The position numbers and the translations under genes are program-made. A stretch of DNA of 64,000 nt. It comes from Lachnospiraceae bacterium. GTDB lineage: Bacteria; Bacillota; Clostridia; Lachnospirales; Lachnospiraceae. Below are positions 51,015 through 60,380 of the stretch, piece by piece (the stretch's first letter is position 1; the number at the start of each line of letters is the position of its first letter). The DNA is taken from NCBI GenBank assembly GCA_017623675.1, contig JAGAOO010000040.1, positions 1-64,000 of the forward strand, written 5' to 3'. Under the pieces are notes generated by a model. It worked only from the letters and a program-made list of their open reading frames with translations, was not told the origin of the DNA and ran no database searches.

Positions 51015-53198
51015 ATGAACGAACAGGATTTTAATCAGTGGCTGCGGGAAAAGACAGATTCAACCCCTATCCCGGAAGCCCTTTCACCAGAGCACATAAA
51101 AGAACAATTAAAGAATTCATCCCAACACAAAAAATGGTATCAGCACCCATGGCTGAACGCCGCAGCAGGTTTCCTATTATTGGGCATTATAACTTCTGCT
51201 GTGTGGGTTATCAATACGGGTACTCGCAAGATGGAAAACAGCTCCGATATACAACAAGCCGATTCTGCAATGGAAAATACCGTTAAGGAAGAAGCCTACA
51301 CCGAGACCACCAAGAATCTAACTAACATTCAGTCACCAGCCAGCTACCAGGAGCTATACAACCTAATCTGCCAGATTGATGAGGAAATCAAATATGCTAC
51401 TGACGACGAACTGATACAGAGTTCAGCAGAGAATGCTATGGACCTTGACAGTACAACTACCAACGGCTCCAGCAGTAATAACAACCGTTCAGAACAAGAA
51501 TATTATGATACTAATTCCCAAGTGGATCAGGTAGCCGAAGCGGATATTGTAAAAACAGATGGTGTTTATATTTATTCCTGCTACCAACAACGGGATTATA
51601 TCACAAATGCAGTTGCAATTGCCAAAGCAGACAACGGAAACCTATCTGCCTGTAGTGTCATTTCCGCAGAACAGATTGCTTCAGATATTTCATGTGATGA
51701 TTTTATAATTCAGGAAATGTATATTCTGAACAACAAGCTAATCTTACTTTGCGATGGCAGACAACCATCTCAACAAGCACTTGCGAATTCGGCAGATGAA
51801 GATATAATTGGAGAAGTGGCTTCCATAGCATGTGGGGTTTCCTATTATAATGCCACCTACATTCTGACTTACGATGTCAGTAATCCAGAACAGCCGAAGC
51901 TTCTTGCTTCTCTGGTTCAGGACGGAAGTTATAACACCTCTCGTTTGACAAACGGATATCTGTATACCTTCTCCGAAAAATATGCTTATCATCCGGTCGA
52001 TTACGAGGAATACAATATGTATGTACCATATATAGATGAACAGCCTTTACGCTGCGAGGACATATTCCTGCCGGAATGCCCGGAGTCTTCCTCTTATCAG
52101 GTTATGACAGGAATATCCATTGCACAGCCAGACCAATTCATTAGTTCCAAAGCAGTTTTGTCCGGTGGGGGCACCTATTATGTCAGCAGCGAAAATATTT
52201 ATTTTGCCCAATATTCCTGGTTCAGCAAAGGAACTCCGCAAACCGAGATATTAAAGTTCCATTACAACGAAGGCAGTATTCAGCCGGAAGGAAGTGTTAA
52301 AATTGACGGTTATCTGTTAAATCAGTTCTCTATGGATGAGTATGAGGGCTATTTAAGAATTGCTGTCACCATTCCTCCAATCAATAATTATGCACTTTAT
52401 GGTGGTGTCATCGACGGTGAGGCTGTCGATGATGTGGCAAAGGCTTCTGAAAGCAACCTACAGACCAATGCTTTGTACATTATGAACTCCGATATGGACA
52501 TTGTAGGTTATATTGATAACTTAGCACCGGAAGAACGCATCTACTCCGTACGTTTCATGGGTGAAACCGGATATTTTGTCACCTATCGGGAAACGGACCC
52601 ATTATTTTCCGTGGATTTATCAGACCCGGAACATCCACAGATTATGGATGCCCTTAAGATACCCGGTTTTTCTAACTACCTGCATTTTTATTCTGAGGAT
52701 TTACTATTCGGATTGGGAGAAGAAATCGACCCTTCTACCGGAGTATTTATGGGACTGAAGTTATCCATGTTCGATATATCTGACCCATATAATATTACAG
52801 AGCTGGACAAAACAGTGATACCTGATGTTTACTATTCGACCGCACAATACAATCATAAAGCCCTGATGATTGATCCGGAACGAAATCTGATTGGATTTTA
52901 CACAGAATGTTATAATAACAGAAATTATGAATACAAAGAAGCCTATGTTATTTATTCTTACACATCGGAAGAAGGTTTCCACGAAGAATTCACCTGCATT
53001 CTCTCAGACGACCTTATCTTCTCTCAAGGCACCACAGAATATGGTATGGATTTTTATAACATTCGCGGCTTATATATTGATGACTATTTTTATCTGGTGG
53101 ATGGCAATCGATTTTCTTCCTACTCACTGGATACCTATGAACATATAGAAGGATTACTGGTAAAAGAAGACGGAAAACACATTCATGTAGAGGGATAA
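51015..53198 (+). CDS. Membrane-anchored beta-propeller protein, probable anti-sigma factor
   Basis: 727 residues. The first 45 residues (NEQDFNQWLREKTDSTPIPE, later EHIKEQLKNSS) resemble an anti-sigma cytosolic tail. A membrane segment (LNAAAGFLLLGIITSAVWVI) follows at about 46-65. The extracytoplasmic part is a Beta_propel-type propeller: VDQVAEADIVKTDGVYIYSC, DVSNPEQPKLLASLVQDGSY, LSDPEHPQIMDALKIPGFS and a C-terminal repeat. Such proteins bind sigma factors and respond to envelope signals. Starts 16 bases after sigma. Confidence 0.82.
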   Translation: MNEQDFNQWLREKTDSTPIPEALSPEHIKEQLKNSSQHKKWYQHPWLNAAAGFLLLGIITSAVWVINTGTRKMENSSDIQQADSAMENTVKEEAYTETTKNLTNIQSPASYQELYNLICQIDEEIKYATDDELIQSSAENAMDLDSTTTNGSSSNNNRSEQEYYDTNSQVDQVAEADIVKTDGVYIYSCYQQRDYITNAVAIAKADNGNLSACSVISAEQIASDISCDDFIIQEMYILNNKLILLCDGRQPSQQALANSADEDIIGEVASIACGVSYYNATYILTYDVSNPEQPKLLASLVQDGSYNTSRLTNGYLYTFSEKYAYHPVDYEEYNMYVPYIDEQPLRCEDIFLPECPESSSYQVMTGISIAQPDQFISSKAVLSGGGTYYVSSENIYFAQYSWFSKGTPQTEILKFHYNEGSIQPEGSVKIDGYLLNQFSMDEYEGYLRIAVTIPPINNYALYGGVIDGEAVDDVAKASESNLQTNALYIMNSDMDIVGYIDNLAPEERIYSVRFMGETGYFVTYRETDPLFSVDLSDPEHPQIMDALKIPGFSNYLHFYSEDLLFGLGEEIDPSTGVFMGLKLSMFDISDPYNITELDKTVIPDVYYSTAQYNHKALMIDPERNLIGFYTECYNNRNYEYKEAYVIYSYTSEEGFHEEFTCILSDDLIFSQGTTEYGMDFYNIRGLYIDDYFYLVDGNRFSSYSLDTYEHIEGLLVKEDGKHIHVEG

Positions 53199-53200
53199 GA

Positions 53201-53240
53201 AAAAAGCGTTTGCTTGCATAAATTGTAGGCAAACGCTTTT
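53201..53240. terminator. bidirectional intrinsic terminator
   Basis: AAAAGCGTTTGC (53202-53213) pairs with GCAAACGCTTTT (53229-53240), symmetrical. It lies between the convergent propeller gene and mltG. Confidence 0.85.
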
Positions 53241-53249
53241 GTAGTTTAA

Positions 53250-54293
53250 TTACTGTGTATTCACATGTTCTTCATAGGTTTCCGTAAAAATATGGCTACC
53301 GGTTTCTTCATTATCTACATGATAATATAGATAATTATGCTCCGCAGGATACAATACTGCATTTAAGGAGACCTCGCCCGGATTACAGATAGGTCCAACC
53401 GGGAGGCCAGTATTCTTATAAGTGTTATATGGTGATTCCACTTCCAAATCATCATAAGTCACTTCACTCTTATCATAAATACCATTGGTAATCGGGTACA
53501 AAACAGTAGGACACATCTGGAGCATCATTCCCTGTTCTAATCGGTTATTAATTACTCCGGCAATCATCGGACGTTCTTCATCTATTTTTGCTTCTCGTTC
53601 TACTATTGCAGCTCTGTTCACCACTTCAAAAGCTGTATAGTTCATAGCCTCTGCCTGTGCCCGCATTTGTTCGTTGTACACCTGGTCAAACTTCTGCAAC
53701 ATCATATCAACCAAATCATGTGCAGTCGTGTCTTCATAGATATCATATGTGGCTGGGAATAAGAATCCCTGTAACCGATAGTTCACAGTGATACCATCCG
53801 GAATGCTATTCAAGATGTCATAATTATAGGTGTTTTCCTGTACTGCATCTAAAAATTCTTCCTCTGTGAACAAACCTTGCTCTTCTACTCTTGCCGCAAT
53901 CTGCTCAACAGAAAATCCTTCCGGTATTGTTAAGGTTGCCATGACTGTTCTGGTTGGTGCCACATAACCCAGAATCTCTATCATTTCCCAGGTATTCATT
54001 CCTGTATTCAAGGTAAATTCGCCCGGCTGTAAAACACCACGATATTCTGATTCTTTTACCCGTTTTACAAATGCAGACGGATATTGAATCAATCCATTCT
54101 CCTTTAAAATCTGTGCAATCTGCTTGGTTGTTGCTCCTTCCGGAATCACAACTACCACATCCTCACCCTGTGTGGATTCAGTTCCCTGATATTCATCTTG
54201 ATAAATTTTATATTGACTATATCCATAAATCAGACTCGCCAAAATAATAATCAGGATTACGGATATTATAATTAATGGTTTTGGATTCTTCAT
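53250..54293 (-). CDS. mltG: Endolytic murein transglycosylase MltG
   Basis: 347 residues from ATG 54293, which has AAAGGTGG upstream; the longer start at 54302 adds MVR. One N-terminal membrane helix (PLIIISVILIIILASLIYGY) is followed by a LysM-like subdomain (VVVIPEGATTKQIAQILKEN) and the YceG catalytic domain (FLFPATYDIYEDTTAHDLVD, AAIVEREAKIDEERPMIAG and CNPGEVSLNAVLYPAEHNY). It trims nascent glycan strands during peptidoglycan synthesis. It follows cyclophilin by 49 bases. Confidence 0.92.
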   Translation of the reverse strand: MKNPKPLIIISVILIIILASLIYGYSQYKIYQDEYQGTESTQGEDVVVVIPEGATTKQIAQILKENGLIQYPSAFVKRVKESEYRGVLQPGEFTLNTGMNTWEMIEILGYVAPTRTVMATLTIPEGFSVEQIAARVEEQGLFTEEEFLDAVQENTYNYDILNSIPDGITVNYRLQGFLFPATYDIYEDTTAHDLVDMMLQKFDQVYNEQMRAQAEAMNYTAFEVVNRAAIVEREAKIDEERPMIAGVINNRLEQGMMLQMCPTVLYPITNGIYDKSEVTYDDLEVESPYNTYKNTGLPVGPICNPGEVSLNAVLYPAEHNYLYYHVDNEETGSHIFTETYEEHVNTQ

Positions 54294-54342
54294 TCGTACC
54301 ACCTTTACAAACTATTGCAATAATTACATTACTCTGTGACTG

Positions 54343-54861
54343 CTACATTTTTTCCGGTTCCGGATAATCCACACCGAAGGTTTCTACTGTTACCGTTTTC
54401 ATTCTCTGATCTTCTAACGGACGGTCGTTATAATCGGTACGGGTTTCTGCAATTTTATTTACTACATCCATTCCTTCAATAATCTTACCAAATGCTGCAT
54501 AAGAGCCATCCAGATGTGGAGAAGTTTTATGCATAATAAAGAACTGGGAACCGCCGGAGTTAGGATTCATGGCACGTGCCATAGATAATACACCCTCGGT
54601 ATGTTTCAAATCATTTGGCATACCGTTCATAGCAAACTCACCCTTGATGCTATATCCCGGACCACCCATACCGGTTCCTTCCGGGCAGCCGCCCTGAATC
54701 ATAAAGCCACTGATAACACGATGGAAAATCAGCCCATCATAATAACCTTTCTTAATTAATGAAATAAAATTGTTAACAGAAATCGGTGCAATATCCGGAT
54801 ATAATTCCGCTTTCATTACATCACCATTTTCCATTGTGATTGTTACAATTGGATTAGACAT
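54343..54861 (-). CDS. Cyclophilin-type peptidyl-prolyl isomerase
   Basis: 172 residues, cytoplasmic. The cyclophilin signature is complete: SVNNFISLIKKGYYDGLIFH, RVISGFMIQGGCPEGTGMGG, GVLSMARAMNPNSGGSQFF and LDGSYAAFGKIIEGMDVV. It catalyses proline isomerisation during folding. It lies 14 bases after the decarboxylase stop codon, so all three minus genes 53250-56126 are probably one operon. Confidence 0.92.
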   Translation of the reverse strand: MSNPIVTITMENGDVMKAELYPDIAPISVNNFISLIKKGYYDGLIFHRVISGFMIQGGCPEGTGMGGPGYSIKGEFAMNGMPNDLKHTEGVLSMARAMNPNSGGSQFFIMHKTSPHLDGSYAAFGKIIEGMDVVNKIAETRTDYNDRPLEDQRMKTVTVETFGVDYPEPEKM

Positions 54862-54875
54862 ATTCTTACCTCCTA

Positions 54876-56126
54876 TTATTCCCAGAATCCTTCCAGTGTT
54901 GCAAAATAATCTTCCGGTGTTTCAGCACGACGAATCATTTTTGCTGTGCCATCCTCCTGCAGCAATATTTCTGCTGATTTCAACTTGCCATTATAATTAT
55001 ATCCCATTGCAAAGCCATGAGCTCCTGTATCGTGAATCACAAGCAAATCACCCATGTCAATCTTTGGAAGCTTCCGGTCTACTGCAAACTTGTCATTGTT
55101 CTCGCATAAGGAACCGGTAATATCGTATACATGGTCGCATGGCTCATTTTCTTTTCCCATAACTGTAATGTGATGATATGCACCATACATAGCCGGGCGC
55201 ATGAGATTCACTGCACAAGCATCTACACCAATATACTCCTTATATGTGTGTTTTTCGTGAATTGCTTTTACCACCAGATGTCCATATGGAGCCAGCATAA
55301 AACGTCCAAGCTCGGTAAATATCTTCACATCTCCCATGCCGGCAGGAACCAAAACTTCATCATATACCTTGTGAACACCTTCACCAATTGCCAGAATATC
55401 ATTTGGCTCCTTATCCGGTGTATATGGAATTCCAACGCCTCCGGACAAATTGATAAAGCTTAGTTGAACACCCGTCTGTTCCTTAATTTCAACTGCTAAT
55501 TCAAAAAGAATTTTCGCCAATGTTGGATAGTATTCATTAGTCACTGTATTGCTGGCTAAAAATGCATGCATACCAAAGGTTTCAACACCCAATTCCTTTA
55601 ATCTGGTATAGGCTTCCATCAATTGTGGTTTTGTCATACCATATTTGGCATCTCCCGGATTATCCATAATATCCGTCCCTAATTCAAAGACTCCTCCCGG
55701 ATTAAAGCGGCAACTAATCTTTTTAGGAATTCCAGCATGCTCCTTTAGAAAATCAATATGTGTAATATCATCCAAATTAATGGTTGCATCTAATTCTCTT
55801 GCCTTTACGAATTCCTCCGCCGGTGTATCATTGGAAGAAAACATAATTTCATCTCCATGAAAACCTAAGCGTTCCGACATCATCAATTCCGTTAAGGAAG
55901 AGCAGTCTGTACCACAGCCTTCCTCCTTCAAAATCCGTAAAATTGTAGGATTTGGAGTTGCCTTAACTGCAAAATATTCTTTAAATCCCGGATTCCATGC
56001 AAACGCCTGCTTTAATTTTCGGGCATTTTCCCGAATCCCCTTTTCATCATATAAATGGAAAGGTGTAGGATACTGCTTTACAATTTCTACTAATTGTTCC
56101 TTTGTCACAAAGGGTTTCTTATTCAT
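54876..56126 (-). CDS. lysA: Diaminopimelate decarboxylase-like PLP enzyme
   Basis: 416 residues of the group IV PLP decarboxylase family. PLP Lys is in EYFAVKATPNPTILRIL near residue 53, and the pattern CSSLTELMMSERLGFHGDEI, FRFNPGG-type (SCRFNPGGVFELG), VGEGVHKV-like IAIGEGVHKVYDEV, and CESND-equivalent GSLCENNDKF support diaminopimelate decarboxylase. It decarboxylates meso-DAP to lysine. The family also covers ornithine- and carboxynorspermidine-type enzymes, so the substrate is by family. Upstream leader shows no lysine riboswitch that I could recognise. Confidence 0.85.
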   Translation of the reverse strand: MNKKPFVTKEQLVEIVKQYPTPFHLYDEKGIRENARKLKQAFAWNPGFKEYFAVKATPNPTILRILKEEGCGTDCSSLTELMMSERLGFHGDEIMFSSNDTPAEEFVKARELDATINLDDITHIDFLKEHAGIPKKISCRFNPGGVFELGTDIMDNPGDAKYGMTKPQLMEAYTRLKELGVETFGMHAFLASNTVTNEYYPTLAKILFELAVEIKEQTGVQLSFINLSGGVGIPYTPDKEPNDILAIGEGVHKVYDEVLVPAGMGDVKIFTELGRFMLAPYGHLVVKAIHEKHTYKEYIGVDACAVNLMRPAMYGAYHHITVMGKENEPCDHVYDITGSLCENNDKFAVDRKLPKIDMGDLLVIHDTGAHGFAMGYNYNGKLKSAEILLQEDGTAKMIRRAETPEDYFATLEGFWE

Positions 56127-56207
56127 GATTATTCATCTCCCGCTTTATATAATTAGACATACCGTTAAAATTATACTGTATTTATTTTAAAATATCAACG
56201 AAAAGAT

Positions 56208-56246
56208 AAGGTATCCCTAACGAATACTTCCGCCATTGGATACCTT
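56208..56246 (-). terminator. intrinsic terminator of the DUF624 gene
   Basis: AAGGTATCC (56208-56216) pairs with GGATACCTT (56238-56246); on the minus strand the T run is weak (ATCTTTTCG). Confidence 0.6.
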
Positions 56247-56272
56247 GTTCATTTCTGATTCTATTTTCTATT

Positions 56273-57091
56273 TTACATTTCGGAATCAACTTTTGTTTCT
56301 TCGTCTTTCATTTCCACGTCATTTTCCGATTCCTCGTCATTTTCCGATTCCATGTCTCTTTCTGATTCCAAAACAACTTCCGATTCTGAATTACGATCGT
56401 ACAGCTCATCAAAATCAACTTCTACATCAAAATCATAATCATCATTCTGAACCTTACCGTCATCTTCTGCAATATATCCACTTTTTTTGAATAGTCGTTC
56501 AAAGTTATATACCAGAAGATACCCTATCACTCCTGTACCAAATAACACCATAGCAGTTATCGCCAACCAGGAGATGGAGCACACATATACCACACCAAAG
56601 AACAAAACAATTGTAGCTACCGTAAATGGAAGGTGACTAATTGCCAACAAAAAGGCATTTTGAATCGTTTTGCCAATTGTATTTTCAAATCGGGTTTGAA
56701 GTGGAAATACAAACATAAACGTCATCAACCAAATCACAGTCAGAATTCCACTCACAATTAACATTGGAAGTGCAATTTTCATTTGTGCATTCGTCAACCA
56801 GCAAATTATATTCAAACCGCAGATAGCTCCCAAGCCCAACATTATCAACCAGATTAATGTGCCCTTCTTAAAATTTCTGGCAAAGCTTGAGAAATAACGC
56901 TTGAAAATATAACCGTCTTCCTTTCGTAACGAATCCATTGCCGTGTAGTAAAACGCACATATGGATGCACCTATCGTAACAATTGGAATACATGTAATAA
57001 TAAACAAAATCCCCAAAAGCATCATATCCGCAAATCGGCTGATTGCTTTCCAAACCGGATTATTTTCTCCAAACGTACCATAATTAGACAT
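56273..57091 (-). CDS. DUF624/YesL-type membrane protein
   Basis: 272 residues. The family start NPVWKAISRFADMMLLGILF and ITCIPIVTIGASICAFYYTA are clear, with five hydrophobic helices. The C-terminus is a long acidic tail (DDYDFDVEVDFDELYD, ESERDMESENDEESENDVEM) that is unusual for the family. YesL proteins lie next to carbohydrate transporters elsewhere, but here there is none. Function is unknown. A terminator follows at 56208. Confidence 0.85.
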   Translation of the reverse strand: MSNYGTFGENNPVWKAISRFADMMLLGILFIITCIPIVTIGASICAFYYTAMDSLRKEDGYIFKRYFSSFARNFKKGTLIWLIMLGLGAICGLNIICWLTNAQMKIALPMLIVSGILTVIWLMTFMFVFPLQTRFENTIGKTIQNAFLLAISHLPFTVATIVLFFGVVYVCSISWLAITAMVLFGTGVIGYLLVYNFERLFKKSGYIAEDDGKVQNDDYDFDVEVDFDELYDRNSESEVVLESERDMESENDEESENDVEMKDEETKVDSEM

Positions 57092-57203
57092 TTCTATTCT
57101 CCATTCTATATCAAAATCAACAGATTTTTGTATTTTTATCTGTTATATATCCTTGTATATCATAGAGTAATATGCTTGGAAATTCAAGTTAAATTATTCT
57201 AAA

Positions 57204-58409
57204 CTAATTCTTCTGCTTGAGGGATTTTAATTCTTCTAAAACCAACTGGTACTGCTTTTCTTTTTCTTCTAATTTTTCCTGTACTTCAGACAATTCATGT
57301 TGTGTGTCTGTTAATTTCGTTTTTGTTTCTACCAATTCACTCTTTGTTTCTGTCAATTTACCTTCGGTTTCTGTCAGCTTGCCTTCGGTTTCTGTCAGCT
57401 TGCCTTCGGTCTCTGTCAGCTTGCCTTCGGTCTCTGTCAGCTTGCCTTCGGTTTCTGTCAGCTTGCCTTCGGTTTCAAGTATTTCTTGATTTAGCTCCTG
57501 TACTTTCTTTGTTTTCTTCTCTAAATCCTCCTGCATTTCATCCATTATGCATTCGATCATATTTTTATCCATTTCTAACAATTCTTTCGAAAACATTGCC
57601 ATCACCCCGTCAACATTCCTGCAAATATCATATATCTGCTCATACAAAGGCTTAAACTCCGGATATTCCTCAATTAATTCAATGATTCGTTCTGGTTCAT
57701 CCGCACTTAAGAATGTCAGCCAAGCCTCCAATTTAGTTTCTATAGACTTATATTGCAATCTTTCTCTGCAAATGTCAAGTGGTATAAAAAAATATTTCTG
57801 TAATAAATCCATTTTTAAACCAGAATCTGATTTTTGTTCGAAATAGTGTACATATGTTGCCGGATACTTATGAAACTCTCCTATACTACGTTCAAAGAAA
57901 ACAATAGTATAAACATCTTTTATATCACGGTAGTGGAATTTCTTTCCACGTTCACTCCGTACAAGCTTATATTGCCGCAATAACAAATCAGAAGAATAGC
58001 ATGCACTTCGTTCTCCGGGGAAATCATAACCGATTCGTTGCACTTCAACATTTACTATACTTCCATCCTCTAAGCGTACGACAATATCCATAATCAACAA
58101 ATGACTTTCATCTGCAATACGGCTTCCATCATTCATTAATATCTGGATTATTTTCACTTCTCTACCCATAATAACAGTCAAAAATTCTTCTAAACGTTCC
58201 GGTGTCACTTCCGGGTTCATTATTTCCTTAAAGAAAGCATCATATAGTATTTTAATCCCCTTCATCCCTGTACAGCAATCCAAAAAATACTCCTGCTGCA
58301 CCTTATTCCACTGTTGAAACCGAAAGGCCAAACTTGCATTTCGGTTAATCTCCTGCAACAATTCATTCCGTTCCCAAATCAGTGGGAAATACTGTTTTAG
58401 TTTAGTCAT
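57204..58409 (-). CDS. PD-(D/E)XK nuclease family protein with heptad-repeat coiled coil
   Basis: 401 residues from ATG 58409, six bases after GGAGG. The N-terminal 250 residues are a PD-(D/E)XK transposase-like (Rpn-type) nuclease: DAFFKEIMNPEVTPERLEEF, LLIMDIVVRLEDGSIVNVEV with Q in EVQRIGYDF, and YSSDLLLRQYKLV. The C-terminal 130 residues form a coiled coil; its core is seven near-identical TEGKLTE heptads encoded by 21-bp DNA repeats. The repeat number may vary between strains. It is distinct from the Rpn-type gene at 21487. Confidence 0.8.
   Translation of the reverse strand: MTKLKQYFPLIWERNELLQEINRNASLAFRFQQWNKVQQEYFLDCCTGMKGIKILYDAFFKEIMNPEVTPERLEEFLTVIMGREVKIIQILMNDGSRIADESHLLIMDIVVRLEDGSIVNVEVQRIGYDFPGERSACYSSDLLLRQYKLVRSERGKKFHYRDIKDVYTIVFFERSIGEFHKYPATYVHYFEQKSDSGLKMDLLQKYFFIPLDICRERLQYKSIETKLEAWLTFLSADEPERIIELIEEYPEFKPLYEQIYDICRNVDGVMAMFSKELLEMDKNMIECIMDEMQEDLEKKTKKVQELNQEILETEGKLTETEGKLTETEGKLTETEGKLTETEGKLTETEGKLTETKSELVETKTKLTDTQHELSEVQEKLEEKEKQYQLVLEELKSLKQKN
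57354..57474. repeat. 21-bp tandem repeat in coding sequence
   Basis: CAGCTTGCCTTCGGTTTCTGT (or GGTCTCTGT) recurs about six times within the coding sequence of the coiled coil. Length in multiples of 21 keeps the frame and adds one heptad per copy. Confidence 0.9.
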
Positions 58410-58635
58410 AAATTTCCTCCATTTGTTTAATATGTATCGCCTATAATGGGACATAGTCTTACTTTTCTGTGCGATATATTGTCATATAACTATCAAATTG
58501 TTTCTTGGGTAATATTAATATTTTTCTGAATTACTACTTCATGAGTTTTATAAATACAAAGAATTAAATTCATTAAGAACCCTAGACATTATAAAAATAC
58601 AAATTCTTTTTGCTTCTCCCATATGTACTCCTTTC

Positions 58636-58803
58636 TCAGGGAAAAGCATAGTAATCATTCGTCAGCCAACTTAGCTTGAACCTCTTCCCTGCTATGTTAA
58701 AAATGGATTATTCGCAAGGATTTGAAATAGATTCTTTCAGAATACTAAGATTGGCATCGCCAAGATAAAATTCGCTTGCTTGATTTAAGTGTAAATGATT
58801 CAT
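58636..58803 (-). pseudogene. possible degraded small gene in a 499-bp gap
   Basis: From ATG 58803 the frame reads MNHLHLNQASEFYLGDANLS, ILKESISNPCE, then TAA at 58710-58708. Continuing in the same frame gives SIFNIAGKRFKLSWLTNDY and YAFP before TGA at 58636. Both parts look like protein, suggesting a small gene with an in-frame stop. There is no ribosome-binding site and I know no family, so this is tentative. Nothing else is visible in the gap 58410-58908. Confidence 0.25.
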
Positions 58804-58908
58804 TATCAATTGTCAAGTTGTTTTTGACATATTTTTATAGATAAATAGATTTATAGACGCAAAAAGATGTAACCGATATGTTTCAGCTACATATTATCTT
58901 CTTCAATG

Positions 58909-59181
58909 TTATGACCGTATTCGAAATGCTGTTTCACCTTCAATCTCCAATTGGTCGGAAACGGATTTATTCTCAATCCGAATCCAGTTCGTGCCAGCTC
59001 CCAGATTCTGTACAAATCGTTCCACTGCATCCGAATCCCCCTGGACTTCCATTTCCACAGCACCACTATATAAATTTCTTACCCAACCGGTCAGATGATT
59101 CTCCAGTGCCAGATTCATGGCATGATAGCGGAATCCAACGCCTTGTACCCGACCGGTAACATGAATGTGTTTGCGGGACAT
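58909..59181 (-). CDS. acyP: Acylphosphatase (second copy)
   Basis: 90 residues from ATG 59181, with AAAGGAGA upstream. Both motifs are present: HVTGRVQGVGFRYHAMNLAL with the catalytic Arg, and TGWVRNLYSGAVEMEVQG with the catalytic Asn. It is divergent from the acylphosphatase at 14978. It follows the surface-sugar operon but its job is probably general acyl-phosphate hydrolysis. Confidence 0.9.
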   Translation of the reverse strand: MSRKHIHVTGRVQGVGFRYHAMNLALENHLTGWVRNLYSGAVEMEVQGDSDAVERFVQNLGAGTNWIRIENKSVSDQLEIEGETAFRIRS

Positions 59182-59233
59182 AATATTCTCCTTTGGAATC
59201 AATACCACAATTTCATAATCGTCATCTTTTCAC

Positions 59234-60304
59234 TTATTCTTTTCGTATTAAACAACGAATCACATCTGTAGTTTCTGACTTAATAACCTGTACATTATTC
59301 TGCTTTGCCAATTCATAAAAAGTCTTTTCACGAAAGAAATTAATATGTTCATGGATATAAGCCACTTCTGCATTTTCCATATAACGTTCAATTGGCACCT
59401 CTATATATAAAATTGTGTTTTCAGTCATATAGGAAACAAGCTGAGAAAAATATTCCTGAATATCGGATAAATGTTCCATAACCATGTTACAAAAAATTAC
59501 ATCCCAATTATACCTTAACAGTTCATTGCAATCTGTAATTAGATGAATACCGTCTAACACATAACTCCCTGAGATTTCATATACAAACTTTTCAGAATTC
59601 TTAAATTCTGGTGGAATAAATTGTCCTTTATCTCCACCAAAATCCAGAATAAAACTATTTGCCTCAAAATCTACAAATTCTTTCATAAAACGAATCATTC
59701 CATCCATTCTAGATTTTCCACCATCCTGAGGTTCAAATAAACTTTCGTTAAACTCTTTTGTGTATGCACTTTCATACTTTTCTCTCTGTTGTTGATATAT
59801 TTCATCGCGATATCCCGAATAAAGCCTTCCCATTTCTTCATCAGAAGGTCTGTAATAGGAATAATACATTCCACACTTTGGACAATGCATCATAAGTGTT
59901 GGTTTTTCCTTCCCCAAAAACATTCTTTCCACTAAAAAAGGAACAAAAAGAGCATTGCTTGAAAAAGTCAACATATTATTACATGCAATACACGGAGATT
60001 TTCTTGGTAACCAGGTAGTATTCATGAAAATATGCTCTGGCATTATGTATTCATATACTTTATCATAAATTGCTTGCCACTCTGTCTCTGTAATTAGCAC
60101 ATTTGCATCCTGAATTTCTTGCAACTGTTCAAGTGACAAAATAGGCCTTCCCAGTATCTCTCCACCTCCTTGCTCAGCAACAAATCCATCAAATGGTATT
60201 TTCATGTCTTCATAATATCCACCAATTACTAATGCATGCAACCCATCACCATAAATGTAATTCTTTCCATCTTTTAATTCCCTATTTATATCATATAATC
60301 TCAT
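59234..60304 (-). CDS. SAM methyltransferase with N-terminal zinc-type region, surface-sugar operon
   Basis: 356 residues. Residues about 100-150 have CIACNN and CPKCGMYYSYYR, likely one zinc site. The methylase part has ANSFILDFGGDKGQFIPPEF (motif I), DVIFCNMVMEHLSDIQEY and ILYIEVPIERYMENAEVAYI. The order Zn-site then Rossmann resembles sugar C-methyltransferases of surface glycan clusters. The substrate is not known. It follows the glycosyltransferase by 76 bases and has its own start at ATG 60304. Confidence 0.7.
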   Translation of the reverse strand: MRLYDINRELKDGKNYIYGDGLHALVIGGYYEDMKIPFDGFVAEQGGGEILGRPILSLEQLQEIQDANVLITETEWQAIYDKVYEYIMPEHIFMNTTWLPRKSPCIACNNMLTFSSNALFVPFLVERMFLGKEKPTLMMHCPKCGMYYSYYRPSDEEMGRLYSGYRDEIYQQQREKYESAYTKEFNESLFEPQDGGKSRMDGMIRFMKEFVDFEANSFILDFGGDKGQFIPPEFKNSEKFVYEISGSYVLDGIHLITDCNELLRYNWDVIFCNMVMEHLSDIQEYFSQLVSYMTENTILYIEVPIERYMENAEVAYIHEHINFFREKTFYELAKQNNVQVIKSETTDVIRCLIRKE

Positions 60305-60380
60305 CTTTGTCCCGCTTTCTTCTTAATTTTAAAAATTCTATAAGCTTTTAGTGTTATCTATTGTACTTTTCTTCCAGTTT

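Noticed and set aside
56127..56272. Lysine riboswitch upstream of lysA
   Set aside because: The stretch 56127-56272 lies upstream of lysA but is too short and holds only the DUF624 terminator; no L-box-like pattern visible.
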